A stretch of DNA of 64,000 bases from Planctomycetaceae bacterium (lineage in GTDB: Bacteria > Planctomycetota > Planctomycetia > Pirellulales > Pirellulaceae): positions 1,984,001-2,048,000 of the forward strand of contig JACKHM010000002.1 in assembly GCA_020638995.1 (NCBI GenBank), read 5' to 3'. The notes under the pieces are model-generated. The model searched no databases, was not told where the DNA came from, and saw nothing but the letters and a program-made list of their open reading frames with translations. Positions 53,508 through 62,305 of the stretch are shown one piece after another. The position numbers and the translations under genes are program-made. Numbering within the stretch: position 1 is the first letter of the stretch; every line of letters starts with the position of its first letter.

Positions 53508-53852
53508 TTGCTTATCGATAACGCGCTCGCGCACCTAAAGAGCGAGAAAGACGAGAACCTCAAGCTACGGAGTGCGCTACTGCTGGCGATCAACATGTTG
53601 CAGGTTCAGGACTGCATGATTGTGGCCGACTTCTGCGACACGATGCTCACGACGTTCGAGCCGCTTGCAAAGCACTTTGAGCCCGACAACGAGCATCCAT
53701 TATGTGGCGGCTACAAAGTCGTTCGGGAAAAAGACGAGAACGACCATGTCAAGGTTCTGATGGATCGTCAGTTTCTGGATTACGTCGGCGGTCGTCATAT
53801 CGATCGATCGGAAGAACAGCCGCCGCCTGACGAGGCCGGCTCTGAAGCCTAG
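53508..53852 (+). CDS. Small helical protein, 114 aa
   Basis: The frame reads LLIDNALAHLKSEKDENLKL, then LLAINMLQVQDCMIVADFCD, and ends in an acidic tail. In the same frame the codons upstream continue to read naturally (NTEETRTDLIQLERERDYFH) as far as 53439, just after the stop of the M41-like gene. The true start may therefore lie upstream at a non-standard codon or be lost to a frameshift; TTG 53508 is the best standard choice. Function is unknown. Confidence 0.5.
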   Translation: MLIDNALAHLKSEKDENLKLRSALLLAINMLQVQDCMIVADFCDTMLTTFEPLAKHFEPDNEHPLCGGYKVVREKDENDHVKVLMDRQFLDYVGGRHIDRSEEQPPPDEAGSEA

Positions 53853-53999
53853 TGTGCTTCGTTGGGGATAGCTGACACTGTCTCCGTGCCGTCCCTTTTC
53901 ACGCGACTTCGCAACGCTGCTGATGCTTTCAAATGCAACCAGCCGAGATTTCGTGAAATCAGCACCGTTTTCGGCTCACCGAAGCCAAAACAAGCACAA

Positions 54000-54014
54000 G
54001 TTTCTCGGGGCAAC
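54000..54014. promoter_or_regulatory. Degenerate copy of the GTTTC-TCGGG-GAAAC site
   Basis: GTTTCTCGGGGCAAC differs from the other two copies at one arm position (GCAAC for GAAAC). It lies about 50 bases before the coupling ATPase start and may act as an operator rather than a partition site. Confidence 0.4.
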
Positions 54015-54062
54015 CCGCCGTTCCTCAGAGTGCTCATCCACTAAGCGTGCTATCCTTCGCGC

Positions 54063-56264
54063 ATGGTGACGTTTTCCATTGCGGTTCCGCGCGGTTCGGA
54101 ACGGAGTCCTCGGCATGTTGAACATCTGCTTGTTGCATGTGGGGTTGTGCTAAAGCGTGGCACGGTCAGTCTTGGTTATCGCTGCCTCAGATCACAGGTC
54201 ACCCTGACCCTCACGGCTGCAAAAGACGATGCAAGTCGGCTGCGTTCGCAACTTGCTGATGCGTTTCCCGATGCGACGATTACGCAACTCGATGATGCGA
54301 TCGATACAACAGGAAACAAAGCCTGCGCCTACGTTGCAAAAGTCTGGCTCCAGCCAGAGATATTTTCGCTCAAGTGCCATAGCGACTTTGAAGACCGTAT
54401 GGCGCGGACACTCACGGATCCAGTCGCACAGATCTTGTCTGTGATGCAAGGTGGAGGAAGCGATTCCGTTGATATCGACATCACACTCCGTCATGCAAAT
54501 GCGCAGCGTTGCAGAAAAGCAGAACAGCTTGCAATGTCGCTCCAGTCATATAAATCGATGCGTTACCGTCGACTAGCACGTTGGTATGCGCACCTGCGTA
54601 CAGATCGTCGTTTGCATCGACGGATTGCCGGTTGGACCGTCACTCCAGCCCTGAAGGCGTTTCACCGAAGTGACGATCCTTCATCGCGCGATGAAACCAC
54701 GCTTGCCAAAGTTCGGTCGCCGTTTCTGCTGGAAGCAACTGTTACGGTTGTGACACAAGCAGCATCCCGAAAAGTGGCAAAGGATCGAATCGCTCAAGTC
54801 GCTGCGAGCTTCTCGAACTTTGATACTGATGCGTGCCAATTTGAACTTGGTCGCGTTCGCCGCATTCCAACACGGGGCGTTAGAGTACCACGTCGAGGCT
54901 TTTTGCTCACGCCACAAGAAGTAGCCTCACTCTGGCACCCGCCAACTTCTGGCGTTGCTGTTGCCGGAATGGCCGTAAGTCCGTTCCGTCATACGGAGCC
55001 GCCGTCAAACTTGCCAGCAATTCGGAAAGAGGAAGGGATAGCGACGCTCGGTCGAGTTCTTTTTCGTAATCGCAACGATATGTTTGGCATCCGATCCGAC
55101 GATCGATTCAGGCACATCGCGATTCTTGGAAAGACGGGGATGGGGAAGTCGACACTTCTGGAATCACTCATTGCGGCTGACATCAAAGCAGGACAAGGCG
55201 TTGCACTCCTTGATCCACATGGTGACTTGGCTGAACAGATACTTACGTGGGTGCCTCGCGTCCGCACGAATGACATTTGTTATTTCGACGCTGGTGATCA
55301 AGCGTTTCCAATTGCATTCAATCCGCTCGCTTGCCGCAACGTCCCGGAGCGTCCACTGGTTGCATCGGGAATCGTTTCGGCATTCAAAAAGATTTACGGC
55401 GATAGCTGGGGGCCGAGGCTGGAGTATATTCTTCGAAACGCGCTGCTGGCACTCGTTGACACGCCCGATTCGTCACTGGCATCTGTACTGCGATTGCTTT
55501 CAGACGCGCGCTTTCGCGGACAGGTTGTTTCGAGATTAACTGATCCTGTTGTACGAGGATTCTGGGAGCAAGAGTTTTCCAATTGGCGGCCACAGATGCA
55601 GGCTGAAGCCATCGCTCCAATCCAAAACAAGGTTGGTCAGTTCATCGCCCATCCAATTCTACGGGAGATACTTGGCCGTCCCGACAGTCGGATCGACATT
55701 CGGCAGTTCATGGACGAGTCGAAAGTGCTGATCGTTAACTTGAGCAAAGGACGCATTGGCGAAGACGCATCGACACTTCTCGGTTCACTTCTTGTCAGCC
55801 AACTGCAACTCGCTGCGATGAGCCAATCCGATCTACCACCAGAAGAACGAACGGATTTCTTTGCCTATGTGGACGAATTCCAAAACTTCGCAACCGAGTC
55901 GTTCGCCACGATTCTCAGCGAAGCTCGCAAATATCGTTTGTCGCTGACGGTTGCCAACCAATATCTTGCACAGCTTGACGACGCGACCCTTCATGCGTTA
56001 TTTGGAAATGTTGGGACGCTGCTCACATTCCAAGTCGGTGCGAAAGACGCAGAGTTGCTCGCAGAGCAACTTGGCGGTAACATCGAGCCGTCAGATCTCA
56101 TGTCACTTCCCAAGTTCACCGCCTATGCGAGACTGCTCATTGACGGACTACCCAGCCGTCCGTTTTCCATGCAAACGATCGTGCCACGTCGATCACAAGA
56201 TTCAGGCCGCATTGACGTGATCCGGAAGACATCAAGGCATCGGTATGGAAAGCGATCGGTATGA
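54063..56264 (+). CDS. Conjugative coupling-type ATPase (TraD/VirD4/HerA-like), 733 aa
   Basis: Residues 1-330 form an N-terminal domain of alternating strands and helices. Walker A is GKTGMGKST (356-364), DPHGD follows at 384-388, Walker B is FFAYVDEFQNF (599-609), and a C-terminal lid ends in RKTSRHRYGKRSV. It is predicted to couple DNA to transfer or translocate it. Its last 110 residues or so are duplicated as an ORF at 58579-58917. The ATG at 54063 is about 50 bases past the degenerate palindromic site. Replication-relaxation genes on this replicon are typical partners. Confidence 0.85.
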   Translation: MVTFSIAVPRGSERSPRHVEHLLVACGVVLKRGTVSLGYRCLRSQVTLTLTAAKDDASRLRSQLADAFPDATITQLDDAIDTTGNKACAYVAKVWLQPEIFSLKCHSDFEDRMARTLTDPVAQILSVMQGGGSDSVDIDITLRHANAQRCRKAEQLAMSLQSYKSMRYRRLARWYAHLRTDRRLHRRIAGWTVTPALKAFHRSDDPSSRDETTLAKVRSPFLLEATVTVVTQAASRKVAKDRIAQVAASFSNFDTDACQFELGRVRRIPTRGVRVPRRGFLLTPQEVASLWHPPTSGVAVAGMAVSPFRHTEPPSNLPAIRKEEGIATLGRVLFRNRNDMFGIRSDDRFRHIAILGKTGMGKSTLLESLIAADIKAGQGVALLDPHGDLAEQILTWVPRVRTNDICYFDAGDQAFPIAFNPLACRNVPERPLVASGIVSAFKKIYGDSWGPRLEYILRNALLALVDTPDSSLASVLRLLSDARFRGQVVSRLTDPVVRGFWEQEFSNWRPQMQAEAIAPIQNKVGQFIAHPILREILGRPDSRIDIRQFMDESKVLIVNLSKGRIGEDASTLLGSLLVSQLQLAAMSQSDLPPEERTDFFAYVDEFQNFATESFATILSEARKYRLSLTVANQYLAQLDDATLHALFGNVGTLLTFQVGAKDAELLAEQLGGNIEPSDLMSLPKFTAYARLLIDGLPSRPFSMQTIVPRRSQDSGRIDVIRKTSRHRYGKRSV

Positions 56265-56420
56265 ACCCACCAGACGTAGCGGGCGCGATTCAAGGGGAAA
56301 GGTTCAGTCGAATCCATAAATTGCGTCAGCTTGCCCCAAATCTAGTTCGACCTCGACTTGCCGGTGCCACTTGAATCCACGCAAACGCACCACATTCGGT
56401 GAGGCTAGTCCTTCGAACCA

Positions 56421-56825
56421 ATGACTATAACACACCGAAATCGGTATGGCGCAATTGCTCTTGTCGTGCCATGCCCCCACGATACCGTCGTGGAAAATGA
56501 ACACCCGCAATTCGCCCGTGAGGCGGAGATCGTTGCCCGATGGGAAACACACAATGGATGCATCCCGGTTTCTGGGCAAAACGACCTACGGCAACTGCTT
56601 GTCGAAGCAGCTGCGGATCCAGAATTAAAAAAACGTATCGTCGATCTTCTCAATCCATGGAAAGCGACGGTCACTGAGCTCACCGACGAGCAATTCGAGA
56701 CCGATTATAAGCTTCTTCAAGAAGACAACTATGAACAACGGCCCTACACTTACCAGGGACGTCGGTCTTACTTTGATGCCAATCATGGCTACTACGTGGA
56801 ACATGATATTGATGTTCTTCGCTAG
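56421..56825 (+). CDS. Unknown protein, 134 aa
   Basis: No family is recognised. The sequence starts MTITHRNRYGAIALVVPCPH, with central helices (AAADPELKKRIVDLLNPW, then DEQFETDYKLLQED) and an aromatic C-terminus. It looks like a real cytoplasmic protein. It is convergent with the HExxH-type gene (4-base overlap of ends). It lies in the segment bounded by the two copies of the coupling ATPase 3' end. Confidence 0.55.
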   Translation: MTITHRNRYGAIALVVPCPHDTVVENEHPQFAREAEIVARWETHNGCIPVSGQNDLRQLLVEAAADPELKKRIVDLLNPWKATVTELTDEQFETDYKLLQEDNYEQRPYTYQGRRSYFDANHGYYVEHDIDVLR

Positions 56826-58219
56826 CACGAATCGCCTTCAAGAGTAACGAACCGGTCTCGTCGTAGCCATGGGTGCTCGCTTTCAAGATGTTCAGCGAAT
56901 TCGACCTCCGTTTTCTTTCCAGTGTACTCCTCTAGCAACAATCCGGCAGGAAGAATTGGTAGTGAGGGAATCCCATTCATCATGGCGCACCAGCACGTGT
57001 CACTGATGAAGAGATTCCGTACGTGCTCAGCAGCAATGATTGGTTCATGCTCAGTTTCCGGGAAGCAGCAGACTGTTCCGTAGTCGGGGTGTAATGTCAT
57101 TGGCATATGATCTGAAAAAAAAGCCGCAACGGCAGAGCCTTTCTCTGTTGCGTGCTTGATCTGTCCAAATGCCATGAAGTCGTCTAGCCGAATTCGACAG
57201 GCATCTCGATGGCGCCGGACGGTGAGGTGTTCATTTGACGCTCCAAGCTCCAAGAACTCTCTGGGTTGTGTCCAGCCACGCTCCTCGCAAACGAATTGAG
57301 CGAGCGATTCTGCATCGTTGAGATCGTCTACCCACGCGTCTGACTGTGCAACGGTTTCAAGTGCCAACTCGAATCGATAGCCAGGATGAATATCTTTCCA
57401 AGTAGAATTCTGTGGGCGAAGTCTGCCGTAGTACATCCCTGCAGGAGTGAATCGTGCAAGGTCGGCGATGACTTGGTAGGTAACAAATGCGTGTTTCTGC
57501 ATATGCGCAAAACGATTCTTGCCCACGAAATCGATGACTTTGAACGGCAACGCAAGATATTCGTGCTCCCGTTGTGAATCAAAACACCGCTCCAAGCCCT
57601 CATGCAACTGTGCCAGTCCTTCTGAGATGTGGTGCGCCCCATACGGAAAGGAAGTCGTTCTCGCGTCACCAACCCAGCTGATTGACGGGCACGACAACTC
57701 CTCCATTAATTCAACGACAAGAACATCGTCTACTGCGTCAAGATCAGTCGCCGTTCCTGGTACTGCTTCACAGACTGCTAGGAATGTTGCATCTTCGCCG
57801 ATGGTCGATGTCCGAATGTATTTGTTATCTTTTCCTTCAAAGGCGTTCACTATATGGAGGCAGATTGACCATGGCTGTAGAAATCTCTTAAAGAGGTTCT
57901 CAAAGATTTCTGTCGCTGTTGCAGATGACGAAACGCGTTTGCGTTCTGTAACCGCCCAATTGTAGATTGGAACAGTGATCGGACCGTCGACTGCTTTGAG
58001 GAATTCCTGGATCAGAAGATTCTGACGGAAATTGAGCTCGTCAAGCAAGAATCCGTAGGGAGTGGAGCAGTGTTCCAAAATGTGGACAAATTCGTGTAAT
58101 GTCGCGTGAGGATTCTCGCGCCCGGCTCCGAGTACGAGTACATGATCAGAGGGACGATACTCACTCCTATCCGTTCCATGCGAACGCCGGAACGGGTTCT
58201 CCATTGGTGCCGGGATCAT
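56822..58219 (-). CDS. HExxH-type protein next to a trypco2 gene, 465 aa
   Basis: The segment ATLHEFVHILEHCSTPYGFL near residues 40-59 holds HEFVH, a metallopeptidase-type HExxH, followed by DELNFRQNLLIQEFLKAV. The rest is a large alpha/beta region without other clear motifs (FGQIKHATEKGSAVAAFFSD, then HPWLRRDRF at the end). A zinc-protease role is inferred from the motif alone. Its start overlaps the stop of the trypco2 gene by 4 bases (58216-58219), so the two are translationally coupled and likely to act together. Confidence 0.6.
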   Translation of the reverse strand: MIPAPMENPFRRSHGTDRSEYRPSDHVLVLGAGRENPHATLHEFVHILEHCSTPYGFLLDELNFRQNLLIQEFLKAVDGPITVPIYNWAVTERKRVSSSATATEIFENLFKRFLQPWSICLHIVNAFEGKDNKYIRTSTIGEDATFLAVCEAVPGTATDLDAVDDVLVVELMEELSCPSISWVGDARTTSFPYGAHHISEGLAQLHEGLERCFDSQREHEYLALPFKVIDFVGKNRFAHMQKHAFVTYQVIADLARFTPAGMYYGRLRPQNSTWKDIHPGYRFELALETVAQSDAWVDDLNDAESLAQFVCEERGWTQPREFLELGASNEHLTVRRHRDACRIRLDDFMAFGQIKHATEKGSAVAAFFSDHMPMTLHPDYGTVCCFPETEHEPIIAAEHVRNLFISDTCWCAMMNGIPSLPILPAGLLLEEYTGKKTEVEFAEHLESEHPWLRRDRFVTLEGDSC

Positions 58220-58560
58220 CGAATCACATCACCATCATCGTGTCCTGAATCAGGCGGGCTCGAAGAATGCAGCTTCGTACCAGGACGATTCCCGGTAGTC
58301 GCTGCTCGGTGAACGTCATAGCGCAATCGAACCGTATGAGCAACTGCTGTTTGCTTAGTATCAGTAGTGTCTGCCGTTAAGACTTTCATAGAAAGTCCGC
58401 CTTGGTCCGAATTACTCTCGGTAAGCGCAATTTGCACTTCCAATTCCATCGTGGATAGATTGAACAGTGCAGACGTGCCTTCGCGACGTCGATCGTTGTC
58501 AGCTGCTTCCAGTTCCGCTCGAATCATTGTTACGAATTCACGTAAATTCATCGTAAGCAT
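58216..58560 (-). CDS. Trypco2-domain protein, 114 aa
   Basis: Residues about 1-85 match the trypsin-co-occurring domain 2 (trypco2) pattern of effector-associated domains described in bacterial conflict systems: LREFVTMIRAELEAA, then a STMELEVQIALTES strand, VAHTVRLRYDVH. These domains pair with effectors, often proteases, in immune-type operons. The effector here is probably the HExxH-type protein that follows with a 4-base overlap. The start is set at MLTMNLREF. The last 25 residues are low-complexity. Confidence 0.7.
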   Translation of the reverse strand: MLTMNLREFVTMIRAELEAADNDRRREGTSALFNLSTMELEVQIALTESNSDQGGLSMKVLTADTTDTKQTAVAHTVRLRYDVHRAATTGNRPGTKLHSSSPPDSGHDDGDVIR

Positions 58561-58578
58561 GGCGTATTCGTCCTCTGA

Positions 58579-58917
58579 TTGAACAACTTGATGTTTACCG
58601 CTGAGTGTATTGTATCCATTGACGCAACTCGCCGAAGCCACCTTTCAAACACGCTTGGGAACACTAGAAGTCTGCGAGGATTCCAAGTCGGTGCGAAAGA
58701 CACAGAGTTACTCGCAGAGCAACTTGGCGGTACCATCGAGCCGTCAGATCTCATGTCACTTCCGAAATTCACCGCCTATGCGAGGCTCCTCATCGACGGA
58801 CTTCCCAGCCGACCGTTTTCCATGCAGACGCTTGTCCCGAGGAAAGCACCGGACGCAGGACGTATCGACGTGATACGGAAGACGTCACGGCATCGGTACG
58901 GGAGGAGAGTGGCGTAA
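58579..58917 (+). pseudogene. Duplicated 3' end of the coupling ATPase
   Basis: The reading frame matches the last about 110 residues of the gene at 54063-56264. Over the final 237 bases (58681-58917 against 56028-56264) the two copies have the same length and close nucleotide similarity (FQVGAKDTELLAEQLGGTI, then LIDGLPSRPFSMQTLVPRK). Upstream of that the similarity fades. There is no ATPase core, so this is a remnant left by duplication or by an insertion into a related gene. Confidence 0.85.
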
Positions 58918-59090
58918 GTCTGAAATGGGTAGCGTATGATCTCTATAGCCATCCGTCAGTCGTTGTCTCGTTTTCGCATCGTACAATATATCCGCTTGCC
59001 ATGATCGCAATGCGGCTGGGATGTCAGGTAGCTGGTGCGTTCTTCTCGTTTTGCAAGTCCAATGCTCTTGCGAAAGCACCTACCATTCGT

Positions 59091-59096
59091 GGTATA
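59091..59096 (+). promoter_or_regulatory. TATAAT -10 box of the antitoxin-toxin operon
   Basis: TATAAT lies 8 bases before the antitoxin ATG at 59105. A plausible but widely spaced -35 (TTGCGA, 59066-59071, 19-base spacer) precedes it. The transcript would start at or just before the ATG, so the operon may be leaderless. Confidence 0.5.
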
Positions 59097-59104
59097 ATTG
59101 GGCT

Positions 59105-59371
59105 ATGACTGCGAAACTTAGCAAAGAACTATCCGATGCTCTTCAGGCCAGCGGAACGAGCGAGGTCGAGGCCGTGGATCCGTCCTCCGGTCGCGTCTAC
59201 TTCATCGTCGATAGCGAGACGCACCGCCAAGCAATGGATGCGCTGCGCCAGCGGCAAGACCGCGAAGCGATCGCCGAGGGGATCGCGCAAATGGAAGCGG
59301 GGGAAGGGAAGCCTTTGGACGAAGCCTTCGAGGACATGCGCGGCAGGCTCGGCTTCCCGCAACAGTCATGA
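59105..59371 (+). CDS. Antitoxin of a RelE/ParE-type pair, 88 aa
   Basis: The start MTAKLSKELSDALQASGTSE is followed by VEAVDPSSGRVYFIV and a helical C-terminus (ALRQRQDREAIAEGIAQMEA). It overlaps the toxin by 4 bases (ATGA, 59368-59371), as expected of an antitoxin-first type II pair. It should bind its toxin and repress its own promoter. The family is not named with certainty. The ATG at 59105 is chosen because it follows the TATAAT directly. Confidence 0.65.
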   Translation: MTAKLSKELSDALQASGTSEVEAVDPSSGRVYFIVDSETHRQAMDALRQRQDREAIAEGIAQMEAGEGKPLDEAFEDMRGRLGFPQQS

Positions 59372-59700
59372 GCTTTCGAGTACGGCTTTCTCCGCGAGCG
59401 CAGGAGGATATCGAGCGCAACGCTCGCTGGTGGGCAGACAACCATTCCGTTGAGCAGGCGATCCGTTGGTTCAATGCCGTACATAAGCAGCTTGGCACCC
59501 TGCGAACGTTCCCCGAAAGTCACGGTTTGTCGTTGGAGAACGGCGAGTTCCCCTACGAGATTCGCGATAAGCTCGTCGGCCTTGGTTCCCGCCCCGGTTA
59601 TCGCGCCGTGTTCACGATCATGGACGACACCGTTCACGTCCTCACCGTACGTAGCAGTTCGGAAGATCGGCTGCGTGCCGATGAGCTAACGATCGAATAG
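59368..59700 (+). CDS. RelE/ParE-family toxin, 110 aa
   Basis: The protein has the fold pattern of RelE/ParE toxins: FRVRLSPRAQEDIERNARWW, then SVEQAIRWFNAVHKQLGTLR, and YRAVFTIMDDTVHVLTVRSS near the C-terminus. These toxins cleave ribosome-bound mRNA or poison gyrase; the subfamily is not resolved here. It overlaps the antitoxin by 4 bases. Such pairs stabilise plasmids, in line with the plasmid context. Confidence 0.8.
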   Translation: MSFRVRLSPRAQEDIERNARWWADNHSVEQAIRWFNAVHKQLGTLRTFPESHGLSLENGEFPYEIRDKLVGLGSRPGYRAVFTIMDDTVHVLTVRSSSEDRLRADELTIE

Positions 59701-59887
59701 CCTGCCTGACGTGCACGAAAAGGCATGGTCGAGACATCAGTACGGAAGTAGGGCGACATAGAACGTGTGATGGTGCCGATTGCGTTGCAGCGGACTACTC
59801 GGTCTTCTGGCGCTCATTCCTCTTTCGCGCTACGATCATCGCCGGTTCTTTCCATTTCCACCGGCTTTAACACAAGAGGAGTAAGCC

Positions 59888-60616
59888 ATGACTACAAACG
59901 GAACCTTGATGAATCATTGTGGCGCGTCGCTCGTGACGAAAGGCGACCTGGAGATTATTCCTGCACCGCCTCCGACAGAGACTTGGTTTCCAATTCCGCA
60001 TCTGGATGTGTTGGAGGCCGTCGAGGGAACGCTCTCGAGTGCCGGATTCGAAGTCCGGAACTACCAATTGTCTGTGTCGCATGGCAAGCTTCGTTTCTTT
60101 GGTGTTCTCGACATCGCAACACCACTAGCTGACGGAGTGACCTTGTCGGTTGGGGTGCGAAACTCGAACGACAAGAGCTTCCCGATTGGCTTCTGTGTCG
60201 GTAACCGCACATTCGTTTGTGACAATCTGGCGTTCTCATCGGAGATCGTCATTAGTAAACGGCACACGCGGTTCGGCAGTGACCGATTTCACGAGGGGAT
60301 TGCGGCGACGATCGATAAGCTCTCTGACTACCACTCGCTCGAAGCAGAGCGCATAAAGCGGCTGCAATCCCAGGCGATTCCCGATCGTGCAGCCGAGTCC
60401 ATTGTGCTGCGAGCGTGGGAACAGGGGTTGGTTGGAACGCGGCTCTTGCGTCCGCTGCTCGATGAATGGCGCAAACCGACCTTCGAGGAATTTCAAGACC
60501 GTACTGCCTGGTCGATGCTGGCCGCCTTCACACACGTCGCGAAAGATCGCCAGCGACGCTATCCAAACAAGGCGGCCTGGGAGGTCATGCAATTCCAAGC
60601 TCTGCTGGCGGCATGA
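59888..60616 (+). CDS. DUF932-like phage/plasmid protein, 242 aa
   Basis: The layout of DUF932 proteins is visible: TWFPIPHLDVLEAVEGTLSS, LRFFGVLDIATPLADGVTLS, then VGVRNSNDKSFPIGFCVGNR and FVCDNLAFSSEI, followed by a helical C-terminus. These proteins are common on phages and plasmids; their function is unknown. AGGAG 6 to 7 bases before the ATG fixes the start. An intrinsic terminator (60699-60730) follows about 80 bases after the stop. Confidence 0.8.
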   Translation: MTTNGTLMNHCGASLVTKGDLEIIPAPPPTETWFPIPHLDVLEAVEGTLSSAGFEVRNYQLSVSHGKLRFFGVLDIATPLADGVTLSVGVRNSNDKSFPIGFCVGNRTFVCDNLAFSSEIVISKRHTRFGSDRFHEGIAATIDKLSDYHSLEAERIKRLQSQAIPDRAAESIVLRAWEQGLVGTRLLRPLLDEWRKPTFEEFQDRTAWSMLAAFTHVAKDRQRRYPNKAAWEVMQFQALLAA

Positions 60617-60953
60617 CCGTTGCGAAAGCGGTAGACGAATTACTCTGCCATCGTCTCGACGAAGCAAAGCACCGAAGCTGACTGTGGAAAGGACTCCCGA
60701 TCCCAACTCAGTTCGAGTTGGGATCTTTTTACGTGTGGACGATTCGAGTTCGGAACCGAGTTTGCGTACAAACGCTCTGGTTCGCGCCAACACGCTTTGA
60801 TCCGTTAGCATTGCTGGTTCGGGTGACTAATTGAGACAGGACACAGTTTTGGGGCAAGACGGATGGCTACGCTTTCGACATATCGAAGCGTCAGCTTGTT
60901 TTGCCTTAAGATCTCTTGTGCGCGCTTGGCCATTGTGGCAATCTCGTCTGCCT
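60617..60953. other. Intergenic region containing a terminator
   Basis: Contains the terminator listed below. The remainder shows no convincing gene, although the following gene could start further left in the same frame. Confidence 0.4.
60699..60730 (+). terminator. Intrinsic terminator after the DUF932-like gene
   Basis: GATCCCAACTC (60699-60709) pairs perfectly with GAGTTGGGATC (60715-60725) around a 5-base loop, followed by a run of T (60726-60730). It is the clearest Rho-independent terminator in the window. Confidence 0.85.
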
Positions 60954-61214
60954 ATGCCCCAGCATCCTACCCTCAACGATCAACTTCGCGATCACCGCTT
61001 CGCCGCTCGCTTGCAGGAGGCAAGGTTGATCGAATCTTATCAAGACGATGTCGAGCAGCAACTCGACGCCGCCAAGATGCTCATGCGTCGGATTGTGATG
61101 GAACGCGTGTTTGACAGGTTCACAGAGGAACAAGAGGCGAAATTATTGGGGATACTGCGACCAATTGCAGAACCGGTAGTGCCCGATGAAAACGGACAGA
61201 AGCAGCTTTTCTGA
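60954..61214 (+). CDS. Small helical protein, 86 aa
   Basis: The frame reads MPQHPTLNDQLRDHRFAARL, then QQLDAAKMLMRRIVMERVFD and ends in KQLF. Composition suggests a real helical protein. The start MPQHP is preferred to an earlier methionine because the extension reads poorly. No family is recognised. Confidence 0.45.
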   Translation: MPQHPTLNDQLRDHRFAARLQEARLIESYQDDVEQQLDAAKMLMRRIVMERVFDRFTEEQEAKLLGILRPIAEPVVPDENGQKQLF

Positions 61215-61358
61215 TGGTGGCGAGGTAGCTTAACCGCCCACGCGCTGCGCAAAGGTGAGGCTCTTGTTCGGTTTGTTGAAATCATCACTACCACCGTCGA
61301 GAATGACAATACCGTTGGCATGTTGGCACAACGACGCCGAATGATGCGACTGGTGTGA

Positions 61359-61601
61359 CTACATACGTGAGAGTGACATACCACCACTTCGTTTAACCGT
61401 TGCGCGATGAAATACGGCAACAGCATCGAGTCTCCATGTCTCGCCGCCATCAGCAGACATCCAGCCATTCAGGCTTGCGTGTTGCTGTAGCCACTCCCGA
61501 GCTGCGTCGCGATTTTCCATGAGCAAGTAGGCAAGATCGTCCAATGTGACTGAGCTACTGCGGTGCCGCCGCAAAACGTCTGAAATGAGTTTGTCTTGCA
61601 T
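61359..61601 (-). CDS. Small winged-helix-like protein, 80 aa
   Basis: The sequence QDKLISDVLRRHRSSSVTLD, then DLAYLLMENRDAAREWLQQH, then GWMSADGGETWRL resembles a small winged helix. It is convergent with the gene at 60954 and divergent from the small-gene operon at 61830. The start is set at MQDKL. Function is unknown. Confidence 0.5.
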   Translation of the reverse strand: MQDKLISDVLRRHRSSSVTLDDLAYLLMENRDAAREWLQQHASLNGWMSADGGETWRLDAVAVFHRATVKRSGGMSLSRM

Positions 61602-61829
61602 TGAGGTCGAGTACGGTACAGCAATGCTGAGCATCGCACAAACGATTGCGAAACGTTGCGACACTAGTGCTCATCTTCAGATTGACCTGCGCTTCGCTGG
61701 TTTGAATGGGCAAGTGCCTTGCGCTCGCAGGGCATCTCTGCCAATCTCCCGTCCGCTTGCCGATGTTCGGCAAGTAACGCTTGAAGCGTCTATTCGATTA
61801 TTGAAATCGCAGGTACAAGGAGACGAGCT

Positions 61830-62021
61830 ATGCGAGTGAGTTCTGATGACGGTGTATGCACTTCGTGCGGAGGTGAACTCGAAGTCGTCGATGCCGACGA
61901 CGCAACCATGACGGTCGAGTGTGAATGTGGCGAATGCTACACGGTTGAGCCCGATGCGTTCGGTGACGGCTGCATGACCTACTATGTCCCGTTTATGGCC
62001 GAGCGCCAGGGAGGTGCGTGA
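61830..62021 (+). CDS. Small zinc-ribbon protein, 63 aa
   Basis: CTSCGGE and CECGECY form a zinc-ribbon-like CxxC...CxCxxC pattern. AAGGAG 7 bases before the ATG gives a strong ribosome-binding site. Its stop overlaps the ATG of the next gene (TGATG), so these genes form an operon. Confidence 0.7.
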   Translation: MRVSSDDGVCTSCGGELEVVDADDATMTVECECGECYTVEPDAFGDGCMTYYVPFMAERQGGA

Positions 62022-62305
62022 TGGATCCACATGCAACGTGGAAGCAAATGCAAGAAGAGCTAATGGCTGAGAATTGGGAGACTGCCATTGAGCTGGCGGA
62101 AGCGTTACTCGAATGGATTGATGGCAATGGCTCTCCGCCGCTCGTTGGTAGTAAAGACCTTCCCTACGGCTGGCACCGGGAACTTGCTCGGGCCGGCGCG
62201 AGGTACGTCCTGATTGCCGCTGGTTTTGAGAAGATCGACGCCGAAGCAGAAGTCGAAGAGCAAACCGCTCGCGAGAGCACGGAGGCAGACGATGATGCAT
62301 CATGA
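62021..62305 (+). CDS. Small helical protein, 94 aa
   Basis: The sequence is MDPHATWKQMQEELMAENWE followed by helices (AEALLEWIDGNG, REYARAGARYVLI-like) and an acidic tail. GGGAGG just upstream serves as its ribosome site. It lies between the zinc-ribbon gene and the gene at 62292 in one operon. Function is unknown. Short GTG start 3 bases earlier is possible. Confidence 0.7.
   Translation: MDPHATWKQMQEELMAENWETAIELAEALLEWIDGNGSPPLVGSKDLPYGWHRELARAGARYVLIAAGFEKIDAEAEVEEQTARESTEADDDAS

Noticed and set aside
54063..56264. VirB4-type assignment for the coupling ATPase
   Set aside because: The motif order (GKTGMGKST, DPHGD, FAYVDEFQNF) fits the TraD/VirD4/HerA class better, though ATPases of these kinds are hard to tell apart without alignment.
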